Part shown: positions 1-9,189 of the stretch, one piece after another
Layout of the letters: every line of letters begins with the position of its first letter
Numbering within the stretch: position 1 is the stretch's first letter
Assembly: GCA_029264955.1 (NCBI GenBank)
Contig: JARHYC010000002.1
Location: forward strand, 1 to 64,000
Length of the DNA: 64,000 nt
Direction of reading: 5' to 3'
From: Faecalibacterium sp.
GTDB lineage: Bacteria > Bacillota > Clostridia > Oscillospirales > Ruminococcaceae
Position numbers and translations under genes: made by a program
The notes under the pieces: model-generated
Told to the model about the DNA's origin: nothing
Databases searched by the model: none
What the model saw: the letters and a program-made list of their open reading frames with translations, nothing else

Positions 1-108
1 ATGACGGTGAGGTTCCACCTGTTCCCATTCCGAACACAGTAGTTAAGCTCACTTGTGCCGAAGATAGTTGGCTGGAGACGGCCTGTGAAAATAGGTAGAT
101 GCCGGTAT
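1..108 (+). rRNA. 5S ribosomal RNA, 5' end cut by the window
   Basis: The stretch carries the conserved 5S core (CCGAACACAGTAGTTAAGCTC near 31-51) and ends in the usual GATGCCGGT tail. Only a few 5' bases lie outside the window, so a 16S-23S-5S operon should lie to the left. A strong hairpin with a T-run follows directly. Confidence 0.93.
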
Positions 109-110
109 AA

Positions 111-144
111 AACGCTCGATCCGTTTGGGTCGGGCGTTTTTCTT
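111..144 (+). terminator. rRNA operon terminator
   Basis: Nine-base stem AACGCTCGA / TCGGGCGTT (one G-T pair) with a 10-base loop, followed by TTTTTCTTT. It closes the rRNA operon. Confidence 0.85.
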
Positions 145-208
145 TGTCTCAATGAGAGAGAAAAATAATGTAGAGTGTACAAGCTAACGAAAGCAAAAGA
201 ATTATGCC

Positions 209-237
209 TTGAGTGCGTCAAGAAAAAAGCGTACAAT
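209..237 (+). promoter_or_regulatory. sigma-A promoter of the SNF2 helicase gene
   Basis: A -35 box TTGAGT (209-214) and -10 box TACAAT (232-237) are separated by 17 bases, about 30 bases before the start codon. Confidence 0.6.
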
Positions 238-269
238 AAAAAGATAGCAAAGAAATGGAGGAGACAGGC

Positions 270-3200
270 ATGGATCAAGAGGAACTGCGCAGATTGCTGG
301 GTGAGGATGTTTATCTGCGTGCCCGTCGGTATCGTGTACGCGGTAGAGTAAGCCAGTTCATGGAAGAAGAAAGTGAACCAGGTGTACGCTATTTAACGGC
401 ACAAGTAGGCGGCAAAGAAAGTTATGCAGTGCAAGTCTGGCTCCGAGATGATGGGACTTTTTTGAGCGGAAGCTGCACTTGCACTTATAATCAGAATGGA
501 GAGGGACAACTTTGCAAACATATCGGCGCAGTTTTACTACAGGATATGGAAACAGAAAAAGAGCAAACAAAGCTGGAATCTCTTCTAAATACAAAAAAAG
601 TTACCACAGCGGCGGATTTACAGAATAGCCGAAGTGCATATACGTCCAATTTAGATATGCTGTTTGGTACTAAATGGCGTGGACAGGCTGCGGAAACCGA
701 TCAGCAGGCACAAAAGTTGCTGGAACGATACCGTATGGAGGCACAGGCAAAAATTCCACAGATGCTTCACGGAGAAGAAACAAGACCGGAAAGCATTCAT
801 TTGGAACCGGAGGTGACACCGGATCCATTGCGTCGTAATGCTGCACCAGAATTAAGACTGCGCATTCAAGGAGTAGGGCGCAGCTATATTGTAAAAGACA
901 TTGATGCCATGCTGTCGGCGATTGCCAACGAAGAAACGGTTCGCTACGGCGCAGAATTAGAGTTTACCCATACGCTGGAGTCTTTTGATACAGAAAGCAG
1001 AGAGCTTCTGCGCTTATTGCGGCGTCAGCGGGAATTGCTTGATTATGCAGGCGAAATGGTGCGCGGTGCAGGCCGGATGACGTTGCGGCGCAGCAGCACA
1101 ATTCCACTGGCACCGAATGCCTGTGATGAATTGTATGAGATGTACTATCCAACAGGACAGCTCTCTGGATGGCTCATGCCGGAAAAAGCACCACGCCTGA
1201 CACTGGTTTGTGAAAAAAAACAAGGGGGCGTGACGATGCGTGTCACGCCGGGTGCAGGTAGTTTTGAGGGAAGTCGCAACACATATTTCTTTACAGAAGA
1301 CACAATCTGGCCTTGTAAACGCCGCAAGGCAAAAAAACTGATTCCTGTGTTGGATTCAATGGGCGATCGGGATTTGTTTTTTACCACGAAGGATACCGCG
1401 GAGTTTTGCAGCTATGTTTTGCCGGAGATTCGCGATTTTCTGGAGATTCAGGACCCGGACCGTGCCTTGCTGGACCAAATCCCATTGACCCCGGTGGTGC
1501 AGTATTATCTGGATGCACCGGAGTTGGGTACGATTGACGCCTATGTGCAGTTCGTCTATGGTGAGGATATTGTTTCACCTTACCATAAATATGACCATAG
1601 CTTCTTGCGGGACGACCGCACGGAAACGCAGGCGGTCACATTACTAACACAGTATATGGAACCGGAAGTGGATGCCCCTGCCGGATTGTTCCAGACGACT
1701 GACCAGCAGGCAATTGAAACATTTTTGGAAGAAGGCGTGCCATCCTTGTTGGCGCAGGGCGAAGTTTATTTGACGGATGCGTTCCGTGCAATGGAAGCAC
1801 CACGCCCTAAAATTACGGTGGGCCTTTCGGTACAGGGGAATTTGCTGGATTTGGACTTGGATACAGGAGAATTCCCCGCACAGGAATTGCGTGCGTTGCT
1901 GGATTCTCTGCGCGCCAAGAAGCGGTATCATCGTTTGCGGGATGGTCGTCTGCTGCGATTGGATGATTCCTTGGATACGTTGGAAGGGCTGGATGAAATG
2001 CTGATGGATTCCGGCATGGATCTTTCTGCTGGACATACCAGTCTGCCGCTGTATCGCGCACCCAGCCTGGATAAAGCGTTGTCGGGACAGGATGGTATCG
2101 GATTTTCTCGTGATGATGCGTTCCGCCGGATTAGCCGCAGTTTCCATAGTGTAGCAGATGCGGATTTTGCTTTGCCAGAGAGTTTGCAGCCTGTCTTACG
2201 ACGTTACCAACGCACAGGTTATCGATGGCTGCGGATGCTGGATCAGTATGGTATGGGCGGCATTCTGGCAGATGATATGGGTTTGGGTAAAACGCTTCAG
2301 GTTCTGGCATATTTGCTGGCGAAAAAACAGGAAGGCGTCACCCAGCCAAGCCTGATTGTATGCCCGGCATCGCTGGTTTTGAACTGGGCGGAGGAGGCGG
2401 CTCGTTTTGTACCGGAACTGCGTGTGCTGGCAGTTGATGGTGATGCTGCACATCGTGCGGCATTGGTATCACAGTTCAAGGAATATGATTTGATTGTGAC
2501 TGGATATGATTTACTGCGCCGGGATATTGATAGCTATGATGCACAGGACTTTTATGCTTGCATTCTGGATGAAGCGCAGGCAATCAAGAACCAGACAACG
2601 CAGAAATATAAAGCGGTATGCCGCGTGAAAAGTCAGGTACGCTTTGCACTGACGGGCACCCCCATCGAGAATCGCCTGAGCGAACTGTGGAGTATTTTTT
2701 CGTTCTTGATGCCGGGATATCTTTACAGCTACACGGTGTTCCGGGAGCGCTTTGAAAAGCCAATTGTGCTGGATAGCAGCGAAACTACGACACATCGGTT
2801 AAACCAGCTGACAAGCCCTTTCATTTTGCGACGCATGAAAAACGAGGTGCTGAAAGAGCTGCCGCCTAAGCTGGAATATGTGCGCCATGTACAGATGGAT
2901 ACCGAGCAGCGCAAGCTGTATCTGGCAGCGGTGCTGGATGCAAAAGAAAAGATTGGAGCAGCCGGTCCGCAGGATCGGATTCAGGCACTTGCTGCACTGA
3001 CACGGCTGCGCCAGATTTGCTGCGATCCCCGTCTAATGATGGAAAACTGGAACGGAGAAAGTGCAAAGCTGGATTCTTGTATGGAGTTGATTCGCACCGC
3101 AGCAGATGGCGGACACAAGATTCTGCTGTTCAGCCAGTTTACCAGTATGCTGGATTTGATTCGCAATCGTCTGGAGCAGGAAAAAATTTCTTCCTTTACG

Positions 3201-3572
3201 CTGCAGGGCTCTACACCGAAGGCGGTGCGTGCCGAGCTGGTACGCCGCTTTAATGCAGGGGAGGCAAGTGTATTTTTGATTTCCCTCAAGGCTGGCGGTA
3301 CAGGTTTGAATTTAACAGCGGCGGACATCGTCATTCATTATGACCCTTGGTGGAATGTGGCGGCGCAGAACCAGGCAACCGACCGTGCCTACCGCATTGG
3401 TCAGAAGAGTACAGTGCAGGTCTATAAGCTGATCACCCAGAATACAGTGGAAGAGAAAATTCTGGATTTGCAGGCTGCCAAGCAGGATTTGGCAGATAAA
3501 GTAACCGGCAGTGCAGAGGGGTCAATCTTGAATATGACGCCGCAGGAGATCTTGCAGCTGCTAGAAGCGTAA
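270..3572 (+). CDS. SWIM zinc-finger SNF2-family helicase
   Basis: Superfamily-2 DNA-dependent ATPase of the Swi2/Snf2 (RapA-like) group, likely remodelling protein-DNA complexes or recycling RNA polymerase; the exact role is unknown. The 1,100-residue product has an N-terminal SWIM finger (Cys69, Cys71, Cys82, His84), a long middle region, Walker A in DDMGLGKT (about 668-675), DEAQ box (about 767-770), motif III LTGTPIEN and a C-terminal helicase domain ending TDRAYRIGQ. The ATG at 270 is preferred over ATG 255 because the strong ribosome site GGAGGAG (257-263) overlaps the upstream ATG and sits 6 bases before the downstream one. SWIM plus SNF2 is a common Firmicute architecture. It has its own promoter and stands alone. 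Confidence 0.9.
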   Translation: MDQEELRRLLGEDVYLRARRYRVRGRVSQFMEEESEPGVRYLTAQVGGKESYAVQVWLRDDGTFLSGSCTCTYNQNGEGQLCKHIGAVLLQDMETEKEQTKLESLLNTKKVTTAADLQNSRSAYTSNLDMLFGTKWRGQAAETDQQAQKLLERYRMEAQAKIPQMLHGEETRPESIHLEPEVTPDPLRRNAAPELRLRIQGVGRSYIVKDIDAMLSAIANEETVRYGAELEFTHTLESFDTESRELLRLLRRQRELLDYAGEMVRGAGRMTLRRSSTIPLAPNACDELYEMYYPTGQLSGWLMPEKAPRLTLVCEKKQGGVTMRVTPGAGSFEGSRNTYFFTEDTIWPCKRRKAKKLIPVLDSMGDRDLFFTTKDTAEFCSYVLPEIRDFLEIQDPDRALLDQIPLTPVVQYYLDAPELGTIDAYVQFVYGEDIVSPYHKYDHSFLRDDRTETQAVTLLTQYMEPEVDAPAGLFQTTDQQAIETFLEEGVPSLLAQGEVYLTDAFRAMEAPRPKITVGLSVQGNLLDLDLDTGEFPAQELRALLDSLRAKKRYHRLRDGRLLRLDDSLDTLEGLDEMLMDSGMDLSAGHTSLPLYRAPSLDKALSGQDGIGFSRDDAFRRISRSFHSVADADFALPESLQPVLRRYQRTGYRWLRMLDQYGMGGILADDMGLGKTLQVLAYLLAKKQEGVTQPSLIVCPASLVLNWAEEAARFVPELRVLAVDGDAAHRAALVSQFKEYDLIVTGYDLLRRDIDSYDAQDFYACILDEAQAIKNQTTQKYKAVCRVKSQVRFALTGTPIENRLSELWSIFSFLMPGYLYSYTVFRERFEKPIVLDSSETTTHRLNQLTSPFILRRMKNEVLKELPPKLEYVRHVQMDTEQRKLYLAAVLDAKEKIGAAGPQDRIQALAALTRLRQICCDPRLMMENWNGESAKLDSCMELIRTAADGGHKILLFSQFTSMLDLIRNRLEQEKISSFTLQGSTPKAVRAELVRRFNAGEASVFLISLKAGGTGLNLTAADIVIHYDPWWNVAAQNQATDRAYRIGQKSTVQVYKLITQNTVEEKILDLQAAKQDLADKVTGSAEGSILNMTPQEILQLLEA

Positions 3573-3694
3573 AAACAGAGAAATTTACGATAAAAGACGT
3601 TTTTTTACAAATTGTTTCTTTTCAAATGGAAGAAAATACAGTATAGTAAAAGATGACGATTTACGAGAATAAATTGGAAATAAAGGAGTATCAC

Positions 3695-4714
3695 ATGATG
3701 GAACTGGGTTATGGCGTATTCAATCGCCCAATCGTTACCATATATAATGCCCCCACAGAAACAACAGAAACCGCACGCGGTCTGCGTTCGGCAATCAGTG
3801 ATGAGGGACTGTACGGCACAGCTTGTCGTGTACTGGAAGTAGGCGGCCAGCTGAATTCTCCGGTAACACTACCCGAGGGATGGTGCCATATTGTCACGTT
3901 TTACGGCTACCAAGGTTATGTGCATACGGAAAAACTGAATCTGTGCGGGGAGGCAAAGCTGCGTGCTTATCTGAATCGTAAGATGACCCTGATTAGCCGC
4001 ACCGCTGACGTGATGACTGCACCGGAAGCATCGGCGCCTTGCCTAATTACTTTGGAGCGAGGCAGTATGGTAGCACGTCTGGCAGAGCGCAAAGCAGGTG
4101 AGCCGGATAACGGTCAGCCTCCGCGCAAGGAAGGCTGGGCGCGTATCGCATTGGCAGATGGTCAGTCTGGTTATGTGCGCGCATTGTCTTTGGAGCCGGT
4201 TCGCTTTACCCAGAATGCAGTATTCTATATGGACGGCGAACGCACCCAAATGGAAGCAGAAGCATTGGCACGCGGTCAGAAACCGGGCAATCTGGTGCAG
4301 AATACGCTGGATACCTGGTATGACGGTTTGGAGGACGCCTTCCGCTTTTCTGTGTGCCAGACTGCACGCCTGTATCTGGGTACCCAGTATCGTTGGGGCG
4401 GTAAGAGCACCCGCGGTGTGGATTGCTCCGGCCTGGTGTCGGCTGTGTATATGCAGCACGGCGTTTTGATTTATCGTGACGCGAAAATTGTCGATGGATG
4501 GCCGGTGCATGAGATTCGTTTTGAGGATAAAAAGCCCGGCGATTTGATTTACTTCCCGGGTCATGTGGCAATGTATCTGGGTGGCAATAAGTATATCCAT
4601 TCTACCGGCGCTGCGGTGTCCGGCGGTGTGGTAATCAATAGCTTTGATCCCAAGGACCCGCGTTTCCGTGCTGATTTGGCCGAGAACGTGCTGGCAACAG
4701 GCAGCATTTTCTAA
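3695..4714 (+). CDS. SH3-domain NlpC/P60 cysteine peptidase
   Basis: Probable D-glutamyl-meso-diaminopimelate endopeptidase (gamma-D-Glu-dipeptidyl peptidase type) acting on peptidoglycan fragments. SH3-like repeats fill the first 180 residues, then a C-terminal NlpC/P60 domain holds Cys244 in DCSGL, His290 in GHVAMYLG and His302 in YIHSTG, the expected catalytic set. No signal peptide is visible, so it may act on imported muropeptides in the cytoplasm, like YkfC. The start at 3695 is chosen for AAAGGAG six bases upstream; an ATG at 3653 has no ribosome site. The next gene, an M19 dipeptidase, begins 18 bases downstream, which supports a muropeptide-recycling operon. Confidence 0.88.
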   Translation: MMELGYGVFNRPIVTIYNAPTETTETARGLRSAISDEGLYGTACRVLEVGGQLNSPVTLPEGWCHIVTFYGYQGYVHTEKLNLCGEAKLRAYLNRKMTLISRTADVMTAPEASAPCLITLERGSMVARLAERKAGEPDNGQPPRKEGWARIALADGQSGYVRALSLEPVRFTQNAVFYMDGERTQMEAEALARGQKPGNLVQNTLDTWYDGLEDAFRFSVCQTARLYLGTQYRWGGKSTRGVDCSGLVSAVYMQHGVLIYRDAKIVDGWPVHEIRFEDKKPGDLIYFPGHVAMYLGGNKYIHSTGAAVSGGVVINSFDPKDPRFRADLAENVLATGSIF

Positions 4715-4732
4715 GCAAGAGGAGGATTTGGT

Positions 4733-5725
4733 ATGAGAGCGTGGGATTTGCACTGTGATACATTGTCCGTTCTGCGTGGGCGTGAACGCAAGGGCACCCC
4801 GATTTCGTTTGGTAAAAATCAGCTTCAGATCGATTTGGAAAAGCTCAAGCAGGGAGGTTACGGCTTGCAGTGCTTAGCGGCTTTTATTGATCTGGCAGAT
4901 GCTCAGGCGGATGATCCGATGGTATGCGTAATGGAACAGGCGGACTTGTTCCATCGCATTCTGAACACTTACAAGGATGATGTGGCCCCGGTTTATACCG
5001 GCGGAGATATTGACAAGAATGTAGCTGACGGAAAAATCAGCCTGATGTTCACAGTGGAAGAATCCGGCTGCTGCAAGGGCAGTCTGGGTGTTCTGCGGGA
5101 TTTGTACCATCTGGGGGCGCGTATGATGACGCTGACCTGGAACCACGAAAACGAAGTTGCATGGCCGAATCTGGTCTGCGACGGTGCAAATGGCGAAAAG
5201 CTCTGCAAACCCAATACCACGCAGGGACTGAAGCCTTTGGGTTTTGCATTTGTGGCAGAAATGGAACGTCTGCATATGATCGTAGACGTGAGCCACCTGT
5301 CCGACAAGGGCTTCTGGGATGTGGCAGGTTGTGCGACCCGACCCTTTGCAGCAAGTCATTCCAACTGCCGCAGTCTGGCGGGACATTGCCGCAATCTGAC
5401 CGACGAAATGATTCGCCACATGGGCGAGCATGGATGTCTGGCAGGGTTAAACTACTGTGCAGGCTTTTTGGAGCCGGACCAGCTGGCAACCAGCAGTACC
5501 GTCGCACGCATCGCCCAGCACGCAGCACACTTTAAGCAGGTGGGTGGTATTGATATGATTGCGCTGGGCAGCGATTTTGACGGCATTGAATATGGCCCAG
5601 ATATGAAGAACGCCAGCGAGCTGCCGAAACTGGTTGCTGCGCTGGAAAAGGAAAACTTTACAGAACGTGAAATCGAAGCGATTCTCTGGGGAAATGCACG
5701 CCGCTTCTTTATGGAGAATCTGTAA
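4733..5725 (+). CDS. membrane-dipeptidase family (M19) dipeptidase
   Basis: Zinc dipeptidase of the renal-dipeptidase family, which hydrolyses dipeptides, including ones with a D-residue. All expected metal ligands are present: His7 and Asp9 in DLHCDTL, Glu109 in FTVEESG, His188 in VSHLS and His209 in ASHSN. The SDFDGIE stretch near the C-terminus is also typical. Length (330 residues) is normal. There is no signal peptide. AGGAGG precedes the start. It lies between an NlpC/P60 peptidase and a penicillin-recognising-type hydrolase, suggesting a role in breaking down peptidoglycan-derived peptides. Confidence 0.9.
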   Translation: MRAWDLHCDTLSVLRGRERKGTPISFGKNQLQIDLEKLKQGGYGLQCLAAFIDLADAQADDPMVCVMEQADLFHRILNTYKDDVAPVYTGGDIDKNVADGKISLMFTVEESGCCKGSLGVLRDLYHLGARMMTLTWNHENEVAWPNLVCDGANGEKLCKPNTTQGLKPLGFAFVAEMERLHMIVDVSHLSDKGFWDVAGCATRPFAASHSNCRSLAGHCRNLTDEMIRHMGEHGCLAGLNYCAGFLEPDQLATSSTVARIAQHAAHFKQVGGIDMIALGSDFDGIEYGPDMKNASELPKLVAALEKENFTEREIEAILWGNARRFFMENL

Positions 5726-5745
5726 TATGGAAAGGGGAGAATTCC

Positions 5746-6597
5746 ATGCCGGATCCGCGTCTGACATTGGAAAAAAGAATTGCAGCCGAGCTGTATTCTT
5801 ATCAGGGAAAAATGAGCATCTTTGCGGACGATTTGCACGGAAACACCGTTGCTATCGGCGCAGAGGAACCGTTTGAAACGGCTTCGGTCATTAAGGCATA
5901 CATTTTGGCGGTGTTGTATCAGCTGGCAGAGGAAGGTTCTGTCAGCCTGGATGATGTGATTACTTATGAAGCATCTCAGTATGTGGATGGTTCGGGTATG
6001 CTGCGTGCGCTGGGTGTAGGCGCACAGCTGAAGGTGCGGGACACCGCTACGATGATGATTATTTGCTCCGACAACATCGCAACCAATATGATCATTGATT
6101 ATCTGGGACTGGAGCGCATCAATCAGAACATTCAGAAAATGGGCTTTGCGCATACCGTACTGCATAATCCGCTGCACTTTGACCGCTATGACAAGCTGGG
6201 CACCACCACACCCCGCGATTATGGAACTCTCTTGTGCCGGATTGCAAAGAAAGAACTGGTCAGCCCGGCGGCAAGCGAAGCAATGCTGTCCATCCTACGT
6301 CAGCAGCACTACAATACCATGCTGACCGGTGATTTCCCACCGTATTATCTGGACTGCGAAGAAACCGGCGATGAGGAAATGATTTGGGTCGCCAGCAAAA
6401 GCGGCAGCATGAACGCCTGCCGCAATGACGGCGGCATCATTCACACGCCTTATGGTGCGTATGTGCTGGTTTTGATGAATAAGGATTTTAATGATATCAT
6501 CGAGTACAACGATCACCCGGCGGTTCGATACGGCGCAAAGGTGAGCCGCATGATGCTGGATCAGGTGCTGGCATGTGAAGGCAAATTCTATTTATAA
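5746..6597 (+). CDS. class-A beta-lactamase-like serine hydrolase
   Basis: Member of the beta-lactamase2 (PF13354) fold. The active-site triad is recognisable: Ser47-x-x-Lys50 (SVIK), Ser108-Asp109-Asn110 (SDN) and Lys218-Ser-Gly (KSG). There is no signal peptide and no clear Glu166 omega-loop motif, so it is more likely a peptidase or esterase acting on wall-derived peptides than a resistance enzyme. It is the third gene of the operon with the NlpC/P60 and M19 peptidases, 20 bases after the latter, and a terminator follows. Confidence 0.8.
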   Translation: MPDPRLTLEKRIAAELYSYQGKMSIFADDLHGNTVAIGAEEPFETASVIKAYILAVLYQLAEEGSVSLDDVITYEASQYVDGSGMLRALGVGAQLKVRDTATMMIICSDNIATNMIIDYLGLERINQNIQKMGFAHTVLHNPLHFDRYDKLGTTTPRDYGTLLCRIAKKELVSPAASEAMLSILRQQHYNTMLTGDFPPYYLDCEETGDEEMIWVASKSGSMNACRNDGGIIHTPYGAYVLVLMNKDFNDIIEYNDHPAVRYGAKVSRMMLDQVLACEGKFYL

Positions 6598-6606
6598 GCA
6601 AATGAC

Positions 6607-6646
6607 ACAAAAAGGTAGTTGTACCGAAGTGCAACTGCCTTTTTTC
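6607..6646 (+). terminator. terminator of the wall-hydrolase operon
   Basis: Stem AAAAAGGTAGTTG / CAACTGCCTTTTTT with a short loop and T-run. Confidence 0.75.
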
Positions 6647-6700
6647 TGTATCAGACAGCGCTGCAATATTTATATTTTCTATAGCACTTTTGGCAAAATA

Positions 6701-6709
6701 TGATATAAT
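6701..6709 (+). promoter_or_regulatory. extended -10 promoter of the NusG-II gene
   Basis: TGATATAAT matches an extended -10 (TGnTATAAT); the -35 region (about 6681-6686) is poor. Confidence 0.45.
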
Positions 6710-6771
6710 CCATAATACTGCTTTATCGCGAGTAATTTTCGGAATGAAGGATCAAGAGAAAGGATACTTTT

Positions 6772-7170
6772 GTGGAAAAGAAAGAACGCATCCATGGAGA
6801 AAATAAAAAAATCAATCTGATTTTTGCGCTGGTCGTTCTGGCGCTGGCTGCTGCACTGGCATTTTGGGGTTGGATACAGCGAAAAGATGCACACAGCCTG
6901 TATGCAGTTGTGCTCTATCCGAAGGAGGATGGTCAGCATCAGATGATTCTGCCGTTGGACGAGAACCGCACCTACGACGTGGAAACCTGTTTTGATACCG
7001 TGCATTTGCAGGTAAAAGACGGCGCAATCGCATTTATCAATAGCCCGTGCCCGGACCATAACTGTGAAGGTTTTGGCTGGCTGAAAGAAAAGGGAACATT
7101 TGCCATGTGTGCCCCTAATCAGACGGGCGTGTTTGTAGACGAAAAGGCAGAATTGACAAAAAAAGAGTGA
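6772..7170 (+). CDS. NusG domain II-containing membrane-anchored protein
   Basis: A 132-residue protein with one N-terminal membrane helix (about residues 13-32) and an extracytoplasmic NusG-II (PF07009) domain. The domain's cysteine pattern is clear: CPDHNC (Cys93, Cys98), then CAPN (Cys113). NusG-II domains occur beside FMN-binding and Rnf/ApbE-type extracytoplasmic redox genes in Firmicutes; their role is not settled. The start is GTG at 6772 with AAAGGA 7 bases upstream. It lies directly before a flavinylated lipoprotein reductase, which fits that association. It is not the transcription factor NusG. Confidence 0.82.
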   Translation: MEKKERIHGENKKINLIFALVVLALAAALAFWGWIQRKDAHSLYAVVLYPKEDGQHQMILPLDENRTYDVETCFDTVHLQVKDGAIAFINSPCPDHNCEGFGWLKEKGTFAMCAPNQTGVFVDEKAELTKKE

Positions 7171-7226
7171 ATAAATAGACACCTTGACATTTTCTTGCTT
7201 TTTTGCGAAAGATTGATAAAAAGATA

Positions 7227-7255
7227 TTGACAATTTATAGCAAGTCTTTAATAAT
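7227..7255 (+). promoter_or_regulatory. promoter of the flavoprotein reductase gene
   Basis: TTGACA (7227-7232), 17-base spacer, AATAAT (7250-7255). The 5' leader is about 85 bases and contains the inverted repeat CTCTG / CAGAG near 7265-7293. Confidence 0.6.
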
Positions 7256-7344
7256 AGTAAAACGCTCTGAATTAGTCGCGTTGCGGCACAGAGTGATAAG
7301 CTTTCAATAAAGCGAAAAAGCAACAAGAACGAGAGGAAAAGAAA

Positions 7345-9033
7345 ATGAGAAATGCAAAGCGTGTACTGGCCCTGATGACGGCTGGTGTACTGATGATGCT
7401 GACCGCTTGCTCCACTGGTGCAGGCAGCCAGAATCCGGAGGTACAGCAGACAACTTCTGCAGCGAAAAGCGTGTACGAAGGCAAGGCAAACGGCTACGGC
7501 GGCGAAGTTTCTGTCCTGCTGACGGTGGAAGACGGAAAGATGACGGATCTGCGCCTGCTGGATCATCATGAGACCGCACCGGTTGTCAACCGTGCGTTCC
7601 CCATCCTGAAGGATCGTATTCTGGAAGCACAGACCCCCGTGGTTGACAGTGTTTCCAGTGCAACTTTCACTTCTTACGCTGTGAAGGCTGCTGTGGCTGA
7701 CGCAGCAAGCCAGTATGGCAAGGATTTCGGCAAGATTGAAATGAACACTGTAAGCGCTGATGCGCCCGTCAAGCCCGAAGACACTACGGCACAGCTGGTT
7801 GTTGTCGGTGGCGGCCCCGCTGGTTTGGCTGCTGCAATCTCCGCAAAGCAGAACGGCGTTGAGAACGTCATCCTGGTGGAGAAGCTGGGCATCCTGAGCG
7901 GCAACGGCAAGTTCGACATGAACTTCTTTGACCTGATCAACTCTAAGGCAATGAACGATGCCGGCATCGAGTACAGTAAGGAAGATTTCATCGCCGACAA
8001 GAAGGACGCAGGCAACACCCCTGAGCGTCTGGAAGCGTGGGCAGAAGGCGAATGGAATCTGGATGCCTGGCTGCGCAAGATGGATATTCTGCTGAACCAG
8101 TCTAATGGTGGCACCAACCACATGGCAGAAAGCGACCAGTACGCTGGCGACCACATCCAGACCGGTCTGGAAAACGAAGCTAAGAAGCTGGGTGTTGATA
8201 TCCGCCTGGAAAACAAGGGTATGGACCTGATTATGGAAGACGGCAAGTGCACTGGTGTTGTCGTTGAGACCAAGGGCGGCACCTACAACATCAAGGCAGA
8301 CGCAGTTGTCGTTGCAACCGGCGGCTTCTGCAACAACAAGGAGCTGCTGGCAAAGTACGCTCCCGGCCACGAAGTGCTGGAGACCTCTAACTCCATGGGC
8401 ACCACCGGCGACTTTGTCCCCGTATTCGAGAAAAATGGCTTCGGTTTGGAGAATATGGGCAAGATGTCTGTATTCTCTTACATCCTGAATCCCCGCCGCG
8501 ATCTGACCGGTGGTGGCAGCGGCCGCCTGCTGGTCAACAAGGAAGGTAAGTTCTTCCTGGAAGATGACTCCGCTTCTGGTCTGGAACTGGGCACTGCTAT
8601 CCTGGATCAGACCGATGGCGCAGCATTCTACCTGGCTGACCGTACCCTGTACGAGAGCAACTACCGTATCCGTAAGCACGTTGGCGCTGGCTACTATCAG
8701 CAGGGCGCTACTCTGGACGAGCTGGCAGAAAAGCTGGGCATTGACGCAGCTGGCCTGAAGGCTACCGTGGAAGAGTACAACGCAAACCTGCCCGAGGGCG
8801 CACGCCCCTTCGATGCAGAGGGCCCCTACTACGGCACCAAGGTTCAGACTGCAAACCACATGACCAAGGGCGGCGTTGTTGCTAACGAGCGCACCCAGGT
8901 TCTGTACGAGAATGGCGAAGTCGTTCCCGGTCTGTACGCAGCAGGTGAAGTTACCTGGGTTAGCGGCGCATACAGCGCTTCTGTTGTGTTCGGCCGTATC
9001 GCAGGCGAGTCTGTTGCAGCTGACATTCTGTAA
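7345..9033 (+). CDS. flavinylated FAD-dependent lipoprotein reductase (fumarate/urocanate reductase-like)
   Basis: Extracytoplasmic reductase of the FAD_binding_2 (FrdA/UrdA-like) family. A lipoprotein signal ends at Cys22 (LTAC). An FMN-binding domain (about 45-130) carries D101-x-x-S104-S-A-T107, the pattern to which ApbE covalently attaches FMN through Thr. The FAD domain begins with VVVGGGPAGLAA (from 153). Members pass electrons from membrane carriers through FMN to a bound FAD and then to a small acceptor such as fumarate, urocanate or a cinnamate-type acid; the substrate cannot be told here. The preceding NusG-II gene supports membrane redox. Codon use (GCT, GTT, CTG, AAG) is of the highly expressed type, as in adhE and hup. 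A second reductase with reversed domain order is at 28933-30906. Confidence 0.88.
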   Translation: MRNAKRVLALMTAGVLMMLTACSTGAGSQNPEVQQTTSAAKSVYEGKANGYGGEVSVLLTVEDGKMTDLRLLDHHETAPVVNRAFPILKDRILEAQTPVVDSVSSATFTSYAVKAAVADAASQYGKDFGKIEMNTVSADAPVKPEDTTAQLVVVGGGPAGLAAAISAKQNGVENVILVEKLGILSGNGKFDMNFFDLINSKAMNDAGIEYSKEDFIADKKDAGNTPERLEAWAEGEWNLDAWLRKMDILLNQSNGGTNHMAESDQYAGDHIQTGLENEAKKLGVDIRLENKGMDLIMEDGKCTGVVVETKGGTYNIKADAVVVATGGFCNNKELLAKYAPGHEVLETSNSMGTTGDFVPVFEKNGFGLENMGKMSVFSYILNPRRDLTGGGSGRLLVNKEGKFFLEDDSASGLELGTAILDQTDGAAFYLADRTLYESNYRIRKHVGAGYYQQGATLDELAEKLGIDAAGLKATVEEYNANLPEGARPFDAEGPYYGTKVQTANHMTKGGVVANERTQVLYENGEVVPGLYAAGEVTWVSGAYSASVVFGRIAGESVAADIL

Positions 9034-9126
9034 TTTTCGCGCTGACGGTAACGTCTGAAACGTACATGGAATATGCCCTGAGCTGCTTTTGATGAAGCAA
9101 CCAGAGGGGATAACTGTATCTTTGAA

Positions 9127-9161
9127 AATACCACCTTGCCATTGGCAGGGTGGTATTTTTT
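9127..9161 (+). terminator. terminator of the flavoprotein gene
   Basis: AATACCACCTTGCC / GGCAGGGTGGTATT stem with a three-base loop and TTTTTT. Confidence 0.85.
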
Positions 9162-9189
9162 ATGTGATGAACGTTGCACAGCATATTGC

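Noticed and set aside
6679..8859. 726-residue minus-strand frame opposite the NusG-II and first flavoprotein genes
   Set aside because: It crosses two genes with clear motifs and a promoter; Cys/His/Gln/Val-rich composition is that of antisense to biased codons.
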